The notes under the pieces are model-generated. The model had not been told where the DNA came from, did not search any database, and was given only the letters and a program-made list of their open reading frames with translations. 38,647 nt of DNA, taken from the NCBI GenBank assembly GCA_947575235.1, contig CANPMT010000026.1, positions 1 through 38,647 on the forward strand, given 5' to 3'. The DNA is from an uncultured Porphyromonadaceae bacterium (GTDB taxonomy: Bacteria > Bacteroidota > Bacteroidia > Bacteroidales > Muribaculaceae). Numbering within the stretch: position 1 is the stretch's first letter; every line of letters begins with the position of its first letter. Made by a program: the position numbers and the translations under genes. This document shows positions 9,401 through 16,081 of the stretch, piece after piece.

Positions 9401-9511
9401 CTGCTCACCCGGGAGTGGGGTATCGTGATTAAACGCGTCATCGCTGCAACCCCACAGCAGAAGCGGGGCAGACAGCGTGACAAAAGTTTTTATGATGTCA
9501 GTAGGTTTCAT
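6437..9511 (-). CDS. Large fimbrillin-family lipoprotein with C-terminal carbohydrate-binding-like modules
   Basis: This 1024-residue lipoprotein has lipobox Leu-Trp-Gly-Cys22 and a Thr-Arg56-Ser candidate processing site. Residues about 36-450 are clearly paralogous to the 390-residue protein at 10935-12107 (shared Phe-Glu-Gly-Ile-Met-Leu, a Met-Ser-Cys-Asn-Tyr and an Ala-Val-Ala-Lys-Val-Arg). The rest is an extension absent from that paralog. It has Ig-like beta regions (about 475-730), then modules with a Leu-Trp-Pro-Gly motif (about 815), a Lys-Ala-Leu-Ile-Met-Phe-Ser strand and a Tyr-Arg-Ile-Tyr-Trp-Pro repeat (about 915), like CBM26-type domains. A compact cysteine cluster (C-x7-C-x-C-x2-C) lies near residue 800. 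Only 6 bases separate it from the upstream gene. It is probably a pilus tip or subtip adhesin. Confidence 0.82.
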   Translation of the reverse strand: MKPTDIIKTFVTLSAPLLLWGCSDDAFNHDTPLPGEQFEGIMLSIPNVVAPTEATRSEASVNEAAIKSLTILAYPQSVDSDGNATTDGGPTVVEHTSSTLPSDFNQDNNKTYKHIPVLLSKGSYHIYVLANVDTDDLSVSQSSWKDISESELREANLTGMAPFSSADIAEEGFGGIPMSCNYTSLTTDGVSGRFTNDVVEITSGMSTNVYAPLTFAVAKVRVTLLNEQNPSLTMGGAALLNGANSVNLLKPTLLTGNTVPSFELTGAYKSLPTGKNGEAIEIDPAKVDVDGLAAYPTDKLTDSKPTTTWAWQGVWYIPERLYKDLDSTGGLVGDNGTTASSDYARINLSFSDNNEKSLIIGSTEANSGYGTGSVGGAVDGTIGGADSEGTTSIRHIVNPTTGHPDALHRSTFYDYVGTANGVFYLKVEPWHLEQLVYTLHGPYYLHVWETEIPVTAGETTELEYESDTDIHCISPKYGDLDLYLFSIDKKNGKISIQVNPEIPNSAFQEIMENSKTNHTYDFFHINAGNLMKRIDVSPLNLHEYLTLSRENITIDVREIIAGGNYYGYLSIFMTTNVPQVKIVRGNEDAWNLLSEDAETRVLTVKRPVKKDDETTQDERIEDGKIFKVDPGTTELKVSFKDLNGGDDFWKSRRTLTFTVYPVDKDGNVYPEDKVAPRTVTINVIPNIQNYTIHFKGTNWSSPHIYVYQCLEFPANSQYPNAPVACDAQGDNASLEYSFTGKVAFKGWNVGEYNDPDQASLPTDKYNFRYFTDRTDDWNWLKNGTTGVELTRHYNDNMDFCKDYRENVCDCYKCKGTDFARLWPGIKMQYEGNNWWKFELTGVATPGKALIMFSDQDGNHAIIAGRRYPANNQVGIPLFDYPDKEGWFDVDAEVKAFTSQNPNTAAPISSYRIYWPATIDGQSYPYIWMSGISVDYYIANAGTLTTNGKWYYLNFIPKDTESPVEFLLKKTKDRDDKYLGNRYQYSAKGSNIEVKITDFTTVEDRKVYTYENPDTRYSGNPNHDF

Positions 9512-9517
9512 ATCTTT

Positions 9518-10879
9518 TTAAAAGTCGAAAGTTTCGCGTTCTGTATCAACCCAAGGATTAACCTTGACGTAGAAATGCATACCTGTAGAAGTGATTTTTC
9601 CTATTATGTCATAAAAATGACCTCGTTTCAATATATTTTCGCCCGGTGTGGCGGGAGTATGGTCAAGGTCCTCATCGCAGCCTTCATTTTGGTTAGTCGG
9701 GAGGATGATGTTGTAGCTATACCCTACGTCGCTCAAATTCATGGCGACACGCATTATGGTCTTTCCGTCAGACGTATTGGTATTGCAATTCTCAGGGAGG
9801 TAGACAGTCCCCTGGTAAGCGCGACAGTCTCCCGGCTTCTCAGCCTTACCGCTGAGGTCAATGGGGGTCTTTATGAAATCCTCAATTGAGGAGAAGAGGG
9901 GAGTCTTATCCTCTTTTTGAAGTGTAGTGGGGTAAGGGTAATGACTGCCGGGAAGGTCAGCTGTGTTTGTAAGATCATTGGAATCGCTCCAGTTGGCGTC
10001 GTCCATCAACGGCATGGATGCGGTGAGATTCTTTAATGAGATATTCGTTACCTCAAAAGATGTATATGGATAAGAGAAGCCATAGTCGGTCTCCTCCGTA
10101 GTATTGTCTGCTTTGGATGTAGTGGTTACATGATTGTCGAAGAGAAAGGTGTAGCGCACTTTAGCGCAGAGGATAGTCATCTCACCCTGGATGGTTACAG
10201 ATGATGTCCCGGAAAGATTGGAGAGGTCGACAGAACCATCAGTATCCGGAGAAATGGTATTCTGGTAGACGGTCATCTCGGAAGCCGGCACGAACATTGG
10301 GAGAACAGCGTTCTCATCAGCCAATGAGATAAAGGAGGAGAAGGTCAGTTGAAGTTTGGTCAGTTCCTCCTCTGAAAGATTAGAGAGATAATCCTCGACA
10401 CTCTGCCCCTCATCCGTCGAAAGGAAACCGTCGACGTTAGCCAAGACATAGAAACGGTACTTACCGGCTTTGATAGGAGCCTGATAGATGCCTGTATATT
10501 GGGCAGAGAGATTATTCTTATTAAGATCGTCAATCTGGGCTGAGCAGTTGACAAACTTAAACGGCTTGGCGTCCTCTTCGGTCGAGGCCGCGTCATAGAT
10601 GAAGAGATAGAGCGAAGAGAGGCGAGTCTCGGCATTCGAGACAGCGGAATTGGAGAGGGAGGGGGTAGTTGTCTCACCCTCGGCACGTGTGGCGGAATAG
10701 CCACGTGTCAGCACCGGGGTAAACACCTTGATGGTGACAGTAGGTTCGAGAGAGACAGAAGAGGGGTCATCGGGCGACCCCTCTCCGGAGCAGGAGACCA
10801 GAGAGGGGGCCGATGACAATAGAGCCATCGCCATCAAAGCAACAGAGCCAAATCTATGTATGAATTTGCAATCTTTCAT
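9518..10879 (-). CDS. Fimbrillin-family lipoprotein (minor pilin), copy 2 of duplicated module, gene A
   Basis: This is a 453-residue minor fimbrillin. I chose the ATG at 10879 over a TTG 15 bases upstream because the ATG begins a clean signal peptide and follows an A-rich stretch. The lipobox is Leu-Val-Ser-Cys30 and a Thr-Arg65-Ala site follows. It is a paralog of the 446-residue protein at 12132-13472: both have Asn-x-x-Cys-Asp-Glu, Arg-Gly-His-Phe-Tyr-Asp-Ile-Ile-Gly near the end and a closing Asn-Pro-Trp-Val. In type V pili such proteins reach the outer membrane as lipoproteins, are cut after the Arg, and join the shaft by strand exchange. It is likely an accessory subunit. Confidence 0.85.
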   Translation of the reverse strand: MKDCKFIHRFGSVALMAMALLSSAPSLVSCSGEGSPDDPSSVSLEPTVTIKVFTPVLTRGYSATRAEGETTTPSLSNSAVSNAETRLSSLYLFIYDAASTEEDAKPFKFVNCSAQIDDLNKNNLSAQYTGIYQAPIKAGKYRFYVLANVDGFLSTDEGQSVEDYLSNLSEEELTKLQLTFSSFISLADENAVLPMFVPASEMTVYQNTISPDTDGSVDLSNLSGTSSVTIQGEMTILCAKVRYTFLFDNHVTTTSKADNTTEETDYGFSYPYTSFEVTNISLKNLTASMPLMDDANWSDSNDLTNTADLPGSHYPYPTTLQKEDKTPLFSSIEDFIKTPIDLSGKAEKPGDCRAYQGTVYLPENCNTNTSDGKTIMRVAMNLSDVGYSYNIILPTNQNEGCDEDLDHTPATPGENILKRGHFYDIIGKITSTGMHFYVKVNPWVDTERETFDF

Positions 10880-10934
10880 TTTTAAATTATTCAATCTAAT
10901 CGCATGTCAGGCGGTGTGAGTAAATGCAGGGGGA

Positions 10935-12107
10935 TTAATCCTGAGAATCAGAGTTGTTGTCGGCTTCAAGGTCGTCGCCGAGATCGAATGTGTACTTGTG
11001 ATACTGCCATTCCTTAACCTTAACCTTGAGGGTAAGGTCTTTTGAAGAGAGGTAACCTAACACGTCGTAGTACACGCCACGCTTAACGCCATCGTTACCG
11101 TTAGCCTTACCGATAGTCTGGATAGCGTTTGCGTCATACTGCGAGTCAGAGAACTTGAACGCCATCTGGGTAGGATTGGTAGTATTTGAGTCGAAGAGAC
11201 GCTCGGGTACGTATACCAAGCCCTGATAAGCCCACTTAGCAGCATCTGCACCAAGTGTTGCGAGTTTATCAAGGTTAACCTTTTCCATATCGGAAGCATC
11301 TTCGGGATAAGCATAGTATGCTCCGGAGAGGTCTGCATTAGCCAACTTTTCATTATCGATGCTCTGGATACCGGTCATCAGACCAACCTCAGTGGCATAG
11401 TTATTCAGTTTGACCGGAGTTTCCTCAGCCATCTTAAGGGTCGAGTTAGCACCGTTGAGGATAGTGTAACGAACTTTGGCAACTGCATAGGTGAGGTCAG
11501 CGTATACGGCAGTAGTCTTCTTCTTGGTAATTGTGACATTACCGTCAGCGAAAGGGTTGCCAGATGCAGAGGGTTTAACTACGTTGTAGTTGCAGCTCAT
11601 CGGCAGACCTTTATCACCGATAGTAGTGATTTGAGTCATCTCCTTGATGTTAGCGTCCTGAAGGTCACTCTCTGTGATGGTGGCATAATTGCAGTTCTCA
11701 ATATTGAGCATATCCGCAGTAATGTTAGCCACAACATAGATGTGGTATGTGCCGGCGGGGAGAACTACAGGGAGCTGCTTGTAGTCCGTATCAGAGAGCT
11801 TGCCATCCTCAAAATCTGTAGATGTGAAATTTGCAAGGATAGCGGGATCGTTTTTTTTGCCATCAGCCTGGTCATAAGCGAAGACGGTAAGAGAGGAGAT
11901 CTTTGCCTCATCTTCGGTTATTGCCAAAGTAGTGGTTTCGTCGGCACGGGTATTTGTAGATACCTTGTAAGGTACGTTCAGCATGATACCCTCGAAGTCG
12001 CCGAATTCGTAAGAGGGGGTAGCGGGTTCCTCGCTGTTGCTGCAGGATGCGAGCATCAGCGGAGCTGCCATCAAGAGGAGAGATTTATATATTGTATAAC
12101 CTTTCAT
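10935..12107 (-). CDS. Fimbrillin-family lipoprotein (minor pilin), copy 1 of duplicated module, gene B
   Basis: This 390-residue lipoprotein has lipobox Leu-Ala-Ser-Cys22 and a Thr-Arg54-Ala-Asp site. Its single fimbrillin unit aligns with the N-terminal 450 residues of the 1024-residue adhesin. It ends in a Lys-Val-Lys-Glu-Trp-Gln-Tyr-His-Lys strand, a C-terminal pattern shared with the 388-residue subunit at 13571-14737. It lies 24 bases after the gene A copy at 12132-13472. It is probably a minor shaft or adaptor subunit; the polymer position cannot be told from sequence. Confidence 0.85.
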   Translation of the reverse strand: MKGYTIYKSLLLMAAPLMLASCSNSEEPATPSYEFGDFEGIMLNVPYKVSTNTRADETTTLAITEDEAKISSLTVFAYDQADGKKNDPAILANFTSTDFEDGKLSDTDYKQLPVVLPAGTYHIYVVANITADMLNIENCNYATITESDLQDANIKEMTQITTIGDKGLPMSCNYNVVKPSASGNPFADGNVTITKKKTTAVYADLTYAVAKVRYTILNGANSTLKMAEETPVKLNNYATEVGLMTGIQSIDNEKLANADLSGAYYAYPEDASDMEKVNLDKLATLGADAAKWAYQGLVYVPERLFDSNTTNPTQMAFKFSDSQYDANAIQTIGKANGNDGVKRGVYYDVLGYLSSKDLTLKVKVKEWQYHKYTFDLGDDLEADNNSDSQD

Positions 12108-12131
12108 GATTCTGTTATCTGTAGATTGATA

Positions 12132-13472
12132 TTAGATTTCGAAAATGTCACGTTTAGCCTTAACCCAAGGATTGATCTTCACGTAGAATGCCATACCCTC
12201 AGAAGTGACGCGACCGATGATGTCATAGAAATGACCGCGCATCAGGACGTTCTCACCATTGGTGGCAGTATTGTGACCCACATTTTCATCGCAATTCTCA
12301 TTATTGTTGTTCGGAAGGGCGATTGTGTAGGTCTTATCCTTGCCATCCTCCTTTACTGTGAGGGTCATAGTAGTTTTACCATCCTTCTCAGTAGCTAAGT
12401 TCTCGGGGATATAAACCTTACCCTGGTAGGCTACTTTTGAAGTAGCAGGCCAAGCAGTCTGATCTTCGGTAAGGTAATCCGGCTGGTTAACGAATGAAGT
12501 GTAATCGGAAGGATACACACAACGGCTTCCTGTAAGAGTTGCGGGATTCTCTACAAAAGAAGTTGCGGTGGTGGTGTAGAGCGGAGTAACAGACTTGATT
12601 TTGGAAAGCTTAAGTCCTGTAACCTCAAACGACTGGAGAGGATAAGAGAACCCGGCGTTGGCATAGCCTTCTGAGTCAAGTTCGGTAGGAGCAGTGTTAT
12701 CGAAGAGGAAAGTATAGCGCACTGCTGAGCAGAGGAAAGTCATGTCAGCCTTGACAGTAACACTGCCGGCCTTGATTGTGAAGATACCATCCTTAGTCTC
12801 TACCCCTGTACCCTCGGCAGTAATGTCTGCGCCCGGACCGGCAGCCATAGGAAGCGCCTCATCGAGAGAAAGGATTGAATTCTCGCCAGACGCTACGTCA
12901 ACAAGATTGTAGCTTTTCAGTTTAGCTTCGAAAGCAGCTTTAGCATCTTTATCAAGATCGCCTAATTCATCTGGATTAATCTCGTTGTCACTGCTTTGAT
13001 AGTTATCAAGATTGGCCATAACATATATGCGATAGTCACCTGCAGGGATATTGAGACCGGAAATAACCTCATGATAGGCCGCTCCCTTAACATTCGTTGG
13101 GAGTGTTAGTTTCGCTCCTGTGCTGCTATGAGTTGAAGTTTCGATATTGATAGCTTGCCAGAGAGAAGAGGTGCCTGCTTCCTTATCGACACTGAAGATA
13201 TATACCCAAAGTGAATTGATGTGAGCCTCAGCCTCGGTAACGTCGGGGGCGGAGGGTGTCTCACCGGAGCGGGTCATAGCGGCACGGGTCAGGCCGGAGA
13301 GGAACGGAGTAGAGAGGGTAAGAGAGAGTGTGGGGGCTGCGTTGGGGTCTGATTCCTCCACCTGGGGGGTATCGTCTGATGAGCAGCTGCTCAACAGCGG
13401 GGCTGACATGAGGAAGCCTGCCGACATCATGGCGGCAGTCCCTATCCGGTATATCAAGCTTTTCGTTTTCAT
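12132..13472 (-). CDS. Fimbrillin-family lipoprotein (minor pilin), copy 1 of duplicated module, gene A
   Basis: This 446-residue lipoprotein has lipobox Leu-Ser-Ser-Cys30 and two nearby candidate Arg sites (Thr-Arg63-Ala and Thr-Arg68-Ser). Its C-terminal 100 residues closely match the protein at 9518-10879, including Cys-Asp-Glu, the Gly-His-Phe-Tyr-Asp-Ile-Ile-Gly strand and Asn-Pro-Trp-Val. Together with the next gene it forms the first of two A-B pairs in the operon. Its length is close to that of Porphyromonas Mfa3/Mfa4-class accessory pilins, but I cannot assign orthology. Confidence 0.85.
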   Translation of the reverse strand: MKTKSLIYRIGTAAMMSAGFLMSAPLLSSCSSDDTPQVEESDPNAAPTLSLTLSTPFLSGLTRAAMTRSGETPSAPDVTEAEAHINSLWVYIFSVDKEAGTSSLWQAINIETSTHSSTGAKLTLPTNVKGAAYHEVISGLNIPAGDYRIYVMANLDNYQSSDNEINPDELGDLDKDAKAAFEAKLKSYNLVDVASGENSILSLDEALPMAAGPGADITAEGTGVETKDGIFTIKAGSVTVKADMTFLCSAVRYTFLFDNTAPTELDSEGYANAGFSYPLQSFEVTGLKLSKIKSVTPLYTTTATSFVENPATLTGSRCVYPSDYTSFVNQPDYLTEDQTAWPATSKVAYQGKVYIPENLATEKDGKTTMTLTVKEDGKDKTYTIALPNNNNENCDENVGHNTATNGENVLMRGHFYDIIGRVTSEGMAFYVKINPWVKAKRDIFEI

Positions 13473-13570
13473 GTGTTATTTTGGTTTTTTATTTGTTGTT
13501 TCTTGTCGGGTTCGCGGGTCGCTTCGCTGCCGCGCTGCTCGCTCGGAGCGTCACTCGGGTCGGGTGTCAA

Positions 13571-14737
13571 TTACTCCAGGTCATGGGTGTTCTTGTGGTA
13601 TTGCCAGTCCTTCACCTTGGCCTCTACCGATATCTTCGAGTCCTGCACACCGGTTATCGTGTATTCGTAGATGTGATTACGGACTATATCCCAGAGGTCG
13701 CTTCCCGGTTTTGGTAGACCGTCCTGATAGAGGCAGAAATGGATTGTTCCCTCTTTCTCCTCAACCTTGTCAAGGCGGTATTTCACTTTAAGCTTAATAT
13801 CGTTCGAGGAACCGTCAGCTGCATATTTACCGTCAGCATTTTGGGTCTCAGGGATATAGAAGAAGATGCTCTCGGTATTTTCGGTGGTGGAATTAACCAC
13901 GAGATTAGTAGCACCCGCAATTGTTATTGGATTGAAGGTATCGGAGGCGAGTTTCAGTTCCTTTGTTGAAGCTACCGCTGACCAATTCTTCGGCACCAGA
14001 TAACCGGCAGTCTGATAATTAGAGAGAGTCAGAGAAACCAGTTCCACACGTCCTTTCTGTTCAGCAGGTAAATCGAGGTTTACCTCAATCTTTGCCATCG
14101 AACGGAGAAGAGAGATCTCATTGGGTAGTTCATAAGTTTCACCCTCATTTATACCAGCCAGAGATATGTCGCTTACTCCCCACATCGGGATTGCTTTGAA
14201 TGTCTCGGAGGGCTTGCCAAACAGATTGAAGGTCTTGCCGGAGAGGCTTCCTGTGCCGGCATCTTCGAAATTTGCTGTGATTACCAATCTGTATTTCTCA
14301 GTTGAATGCAGGAAATTGGTAGTGCCATCTGTAGGTATAAGCAAACCTTGCACTCTGTAGACAACTGACTGAGTCCCTTGATTGATAACTGACTGACCCA
14401 TTACGAAAACTTTGCCGATAGGCTGATCATCTGTAATGGTGTTATCCGCATCAACCTTGTAGAGAAGAGGAGAAATGTTGGTGAGAGTGCTTTCAAACTC
14501 GTCACCGGTCATTGAGTCATAAGTGTTGCCCCAAGTTTGGTCGCCAGTGTCGAAAGGATCCGATGTATAATCACCATCAGCTCTGGTGGCACTGGGCAGT
14601 CTGTTCATAGTCAGAGTGAACGCCACAAATATCATCTCGTCCTCCTTCGGCTCTTCGGGAAGAGCGGAGTCATGGCTGCAACCTGTGAGGATGAGTGATA
14701 CTCCTGCCACAATATGTGAAAATTTTTTGTACGTCAT
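13571..14737 (-). CDS. Fimbrillin-family lipoprotein, Mfa3-like by position
   Basis: This 388-residue lipoprotein (lipobox Leu-Thr-Gly-Cys20, Thr-Arg52-Ala-Asp site) directly follows the Mfa2-type anchor. The middle has the fimbrillin signature Ser-Leu-Leu-Arg-Ser-Met-Ala-Lys-Ile-Glu-Val, and the end has the Val-Arg-Asn-His-x-Tyr-Glu-Tyr strand followed by Val-Lys-Asp-Trp-Gln-Tyr-His, both typical of P. gingivalis FimA/Mfa family subunits. In P. gingivalis the gene after mfa2 is mfa3, which encodes the subunit between shaft and tip. The same role is inferred here from order only. The 98-base gap to the next gene holds a GC-rich stretch without a clear stem. Confidence 0.83.
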   Translation of the reverse strand: MTYKKFSHIVAGVSLILTGCSHDSALPEEPKEDEMIFVAFTLTMNRLPSATRADGDYTSDPFDTGDQTWGNTYDSMTGDEFESTLTNISPLLYKVDADNTITDDQPIGKVFVMGQSVINQGTQSVVYRVQGLLIPTDGTTNFLHSTEKYRLVITANFEDAGTGSLSGKTFNLFGKPSETFKAIPMWGVSDISLAGINEGETYELPNEISLLRSMAKIEVNLDLPAEQKGRVELVSLTLSNYQTAGYLVPKNWSAVASTKELKLASDTFNPITIAGATNLVVNSTTENTESIFFYIPETQNADGKYAADGSSNDIKLKVKYRLDKVEEKEGTIHFCLYQDGLPKPGSDLWDIVRNHIYEYTITGVQDSKISVEAKVKDWQYHKNTHDLE

Positions 14738-14795
14738 CAGAGTGAGGCTCTATTCAAAGGGTTAATGTTATCTGGGGTTCTGATTTGTGTTTGGT

Positions 14796-15923
14796 TTATT
14801 GGAAATCAATATCCTGAAGAACTACTCGCCAGGAGTTGATTATGATTGTTGATGCTGTCCAGTAGTAGTGGGAGTCAAGGAAGAAAGTCAGTGTATAATT
14901 ATCCTGACGGTCAAGATACTCCTGGTCGGTCATCGGTTTCTTATACTTATCCTTAATAAGGAGAGCATAATCAGTAAGTGGGATTCGGGCTACAGTCTTC
15001 CCCTCTCCGTTACGGACGGTCAGGATTGACTTGCGGTTAGCCATCAGTCGGCTTACTGTGAGGTCGGCAATTGCAACTTTCACATCCGTGATAGCACGTG
15101 TCGAGAGGTCAGTACTGATAGGATTCTCAATAGGCCAGGCACGTGTGCCGACTTCGGGGTAATCTTCGGGACTTGCCAGACCGGCTACTCCGGTCTGTTT
15201 CTGCCATTCATGATATGTAATAGTTTCATCATCAAGGAGCGAGTTGTCATGATTGAGCAGACCGTTGCTCTCTTCCACCGTATAGGTGAATTGGTCGGCA
15301 TTGATATCATCTCCTGAGAGCTGCTGGAGGATGATACGGACGCTGTTTGTATCCTTCTTGAGGTCTACAGTGTATGTATGGTCACCGGTATGTTCCGGAT
15401 CATTATTATCATAGATAGTGACGTCTGAGACAGTTCCATGGAACAGGTCGTAGAGGTCGGTTGAGGAGTGGTGGGTGCCGTCTTCGCGAATCTCGCGTTC
15501 CATACGGCAGATAAAGTCCTTGCGTGTTGACACGCCCGGGACGAGGTCAGAAACGAGGAACGATTCCGGACGTTCTCCGTCGTTTTCAAGGCCGCACCAG
15601 GCGACTATTGTATATTTGCCGGGAGCCACGCCGTTCAGGTCGAGCGTGTAACCGTCGGCTGAAAGAGCCTCCCCCTTCTCAGTAAGCACCCATGCGAAAG
15701 TATCGGTGTCAGCGTCGAAGCCATAAACGGCAACAGAACCGACATTTCCTTGGAATGCATCCGTGAACAGGATGTTGTGGTCCCAGCGGAAGCGGAGACG
15801 GTGGTTAACCTCGCAGGGGTCGAGATCCTCATATATGACACTGTCACAGGAGGAGAATGAGGCAGCTGTAGCCATGAGGGAGCAAGCTGCGAGTGTGTTA
15901 AGGAAAAAATTGGCGTTACGCAT
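14796..15923 (-). CDS. mfa2: Mfa2/FimB-family fimbrial anchor lipoprotein
   Basis: This 375-residue protein matches the Mfa2 (PF08842) family. After the lipobox (Phe-Ser-Ser-Cys26) comes Val-Ile-Tyr-Glu-Asp-Leu-Asp-Pro-Cys and then an Arg-Phe-Arg-Trp-Asp-His-Asn strand and Asp-Ala-Phe, which are hallmarks of the family. Known members stay lipid-anchored in the outer membrane, cap the base of the shaft and limit its length. Consistent with that role, it lacks the early Thr-Arg-Ala/Ser processing site that every other fimbrillin here carries. It follows the mfa1 terminator, so it probably depends on read-through or on a promoter in that gap. The symbol reflects family, not proven orthology. Confidence 0.88.
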   Translation of the reverse strand: MRNANFFLNTLAACSLMATAASFSSCDSVIYEDLDPCEVNHRLRFRWDHNILFTDAFQGNVGSVAVYGFDADTDTFAWVLTEKGEALSADGYTLDLNGVAPGKYTIVAWCGLENDGERPESFLVSDLVPGVSTRKDFICRMEREIREDGTHHSSTDLYDLFHGTVSDVTIYDNNDPEHTGDHTYTVDLKKDTNSVRIILQQLSGDDINADQFTYTVEESNGLLNHDNSLLDDETITYHEWQKQTGVAGLASPEDYPEVGTRAWPIENPISTDLSTRAITDVKVAIADLTVSRLMANRKSILTVRNGEGKTVARIPLTDYALLIKDKYKKPMTDQEYLDRQDNYTLTFFLDSHYYWTASTIIINSWRVVLQDIDFQ

Positions 15924-15980
15924 TGTGATTGAAGAGGGTTAGCTTGGGAGAGATGATTAGCTTAAAATTCTTATATGCTT

Positions 15981-16038
15981 AGAAAAAGAGAGGCTTGTCA
16001 GGGCATCCGGCATCAGAGCTGAATGCCCTGACAAGTCT
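15981..16038 (-). terminator. Strong Rho-independent terminator directly after mfa1
   Basis: On the minus strand CTTGTCAGGGCAT pairs perfectly with ATGCCCTGACAAG (13 bp, 16-base loop) and is followed by TCTCTTTTTCT. It lies 44 bases after the mfa1 stop and before the mfa2 start. A second A/T-rich hairpin (16047-16060 with 16063-16075) sits between it and the stop codon. Most transcripts from the mfa1 promoter should end here. Confidence 0.85.
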
Positions 16039-16081
16039 GTTCATGAATTATTCGGATTTTTGAAAATCGAATAATCTGGGA

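Noticed and set aside
10880..10894. TTG start for the fimbrillin at 9518, five codons upstream
   Set aside because: The ATG at 10879 gives a standard signal peptide and follows an A-rich region, as in the neighbouring genes.
13473..13570. GC-rich stretch between two fimbrillin genes as a terminator
   Set aside because: Only short imperfect pairings such as CGCTC/GAGCG were found and there is no T-run in the right place.
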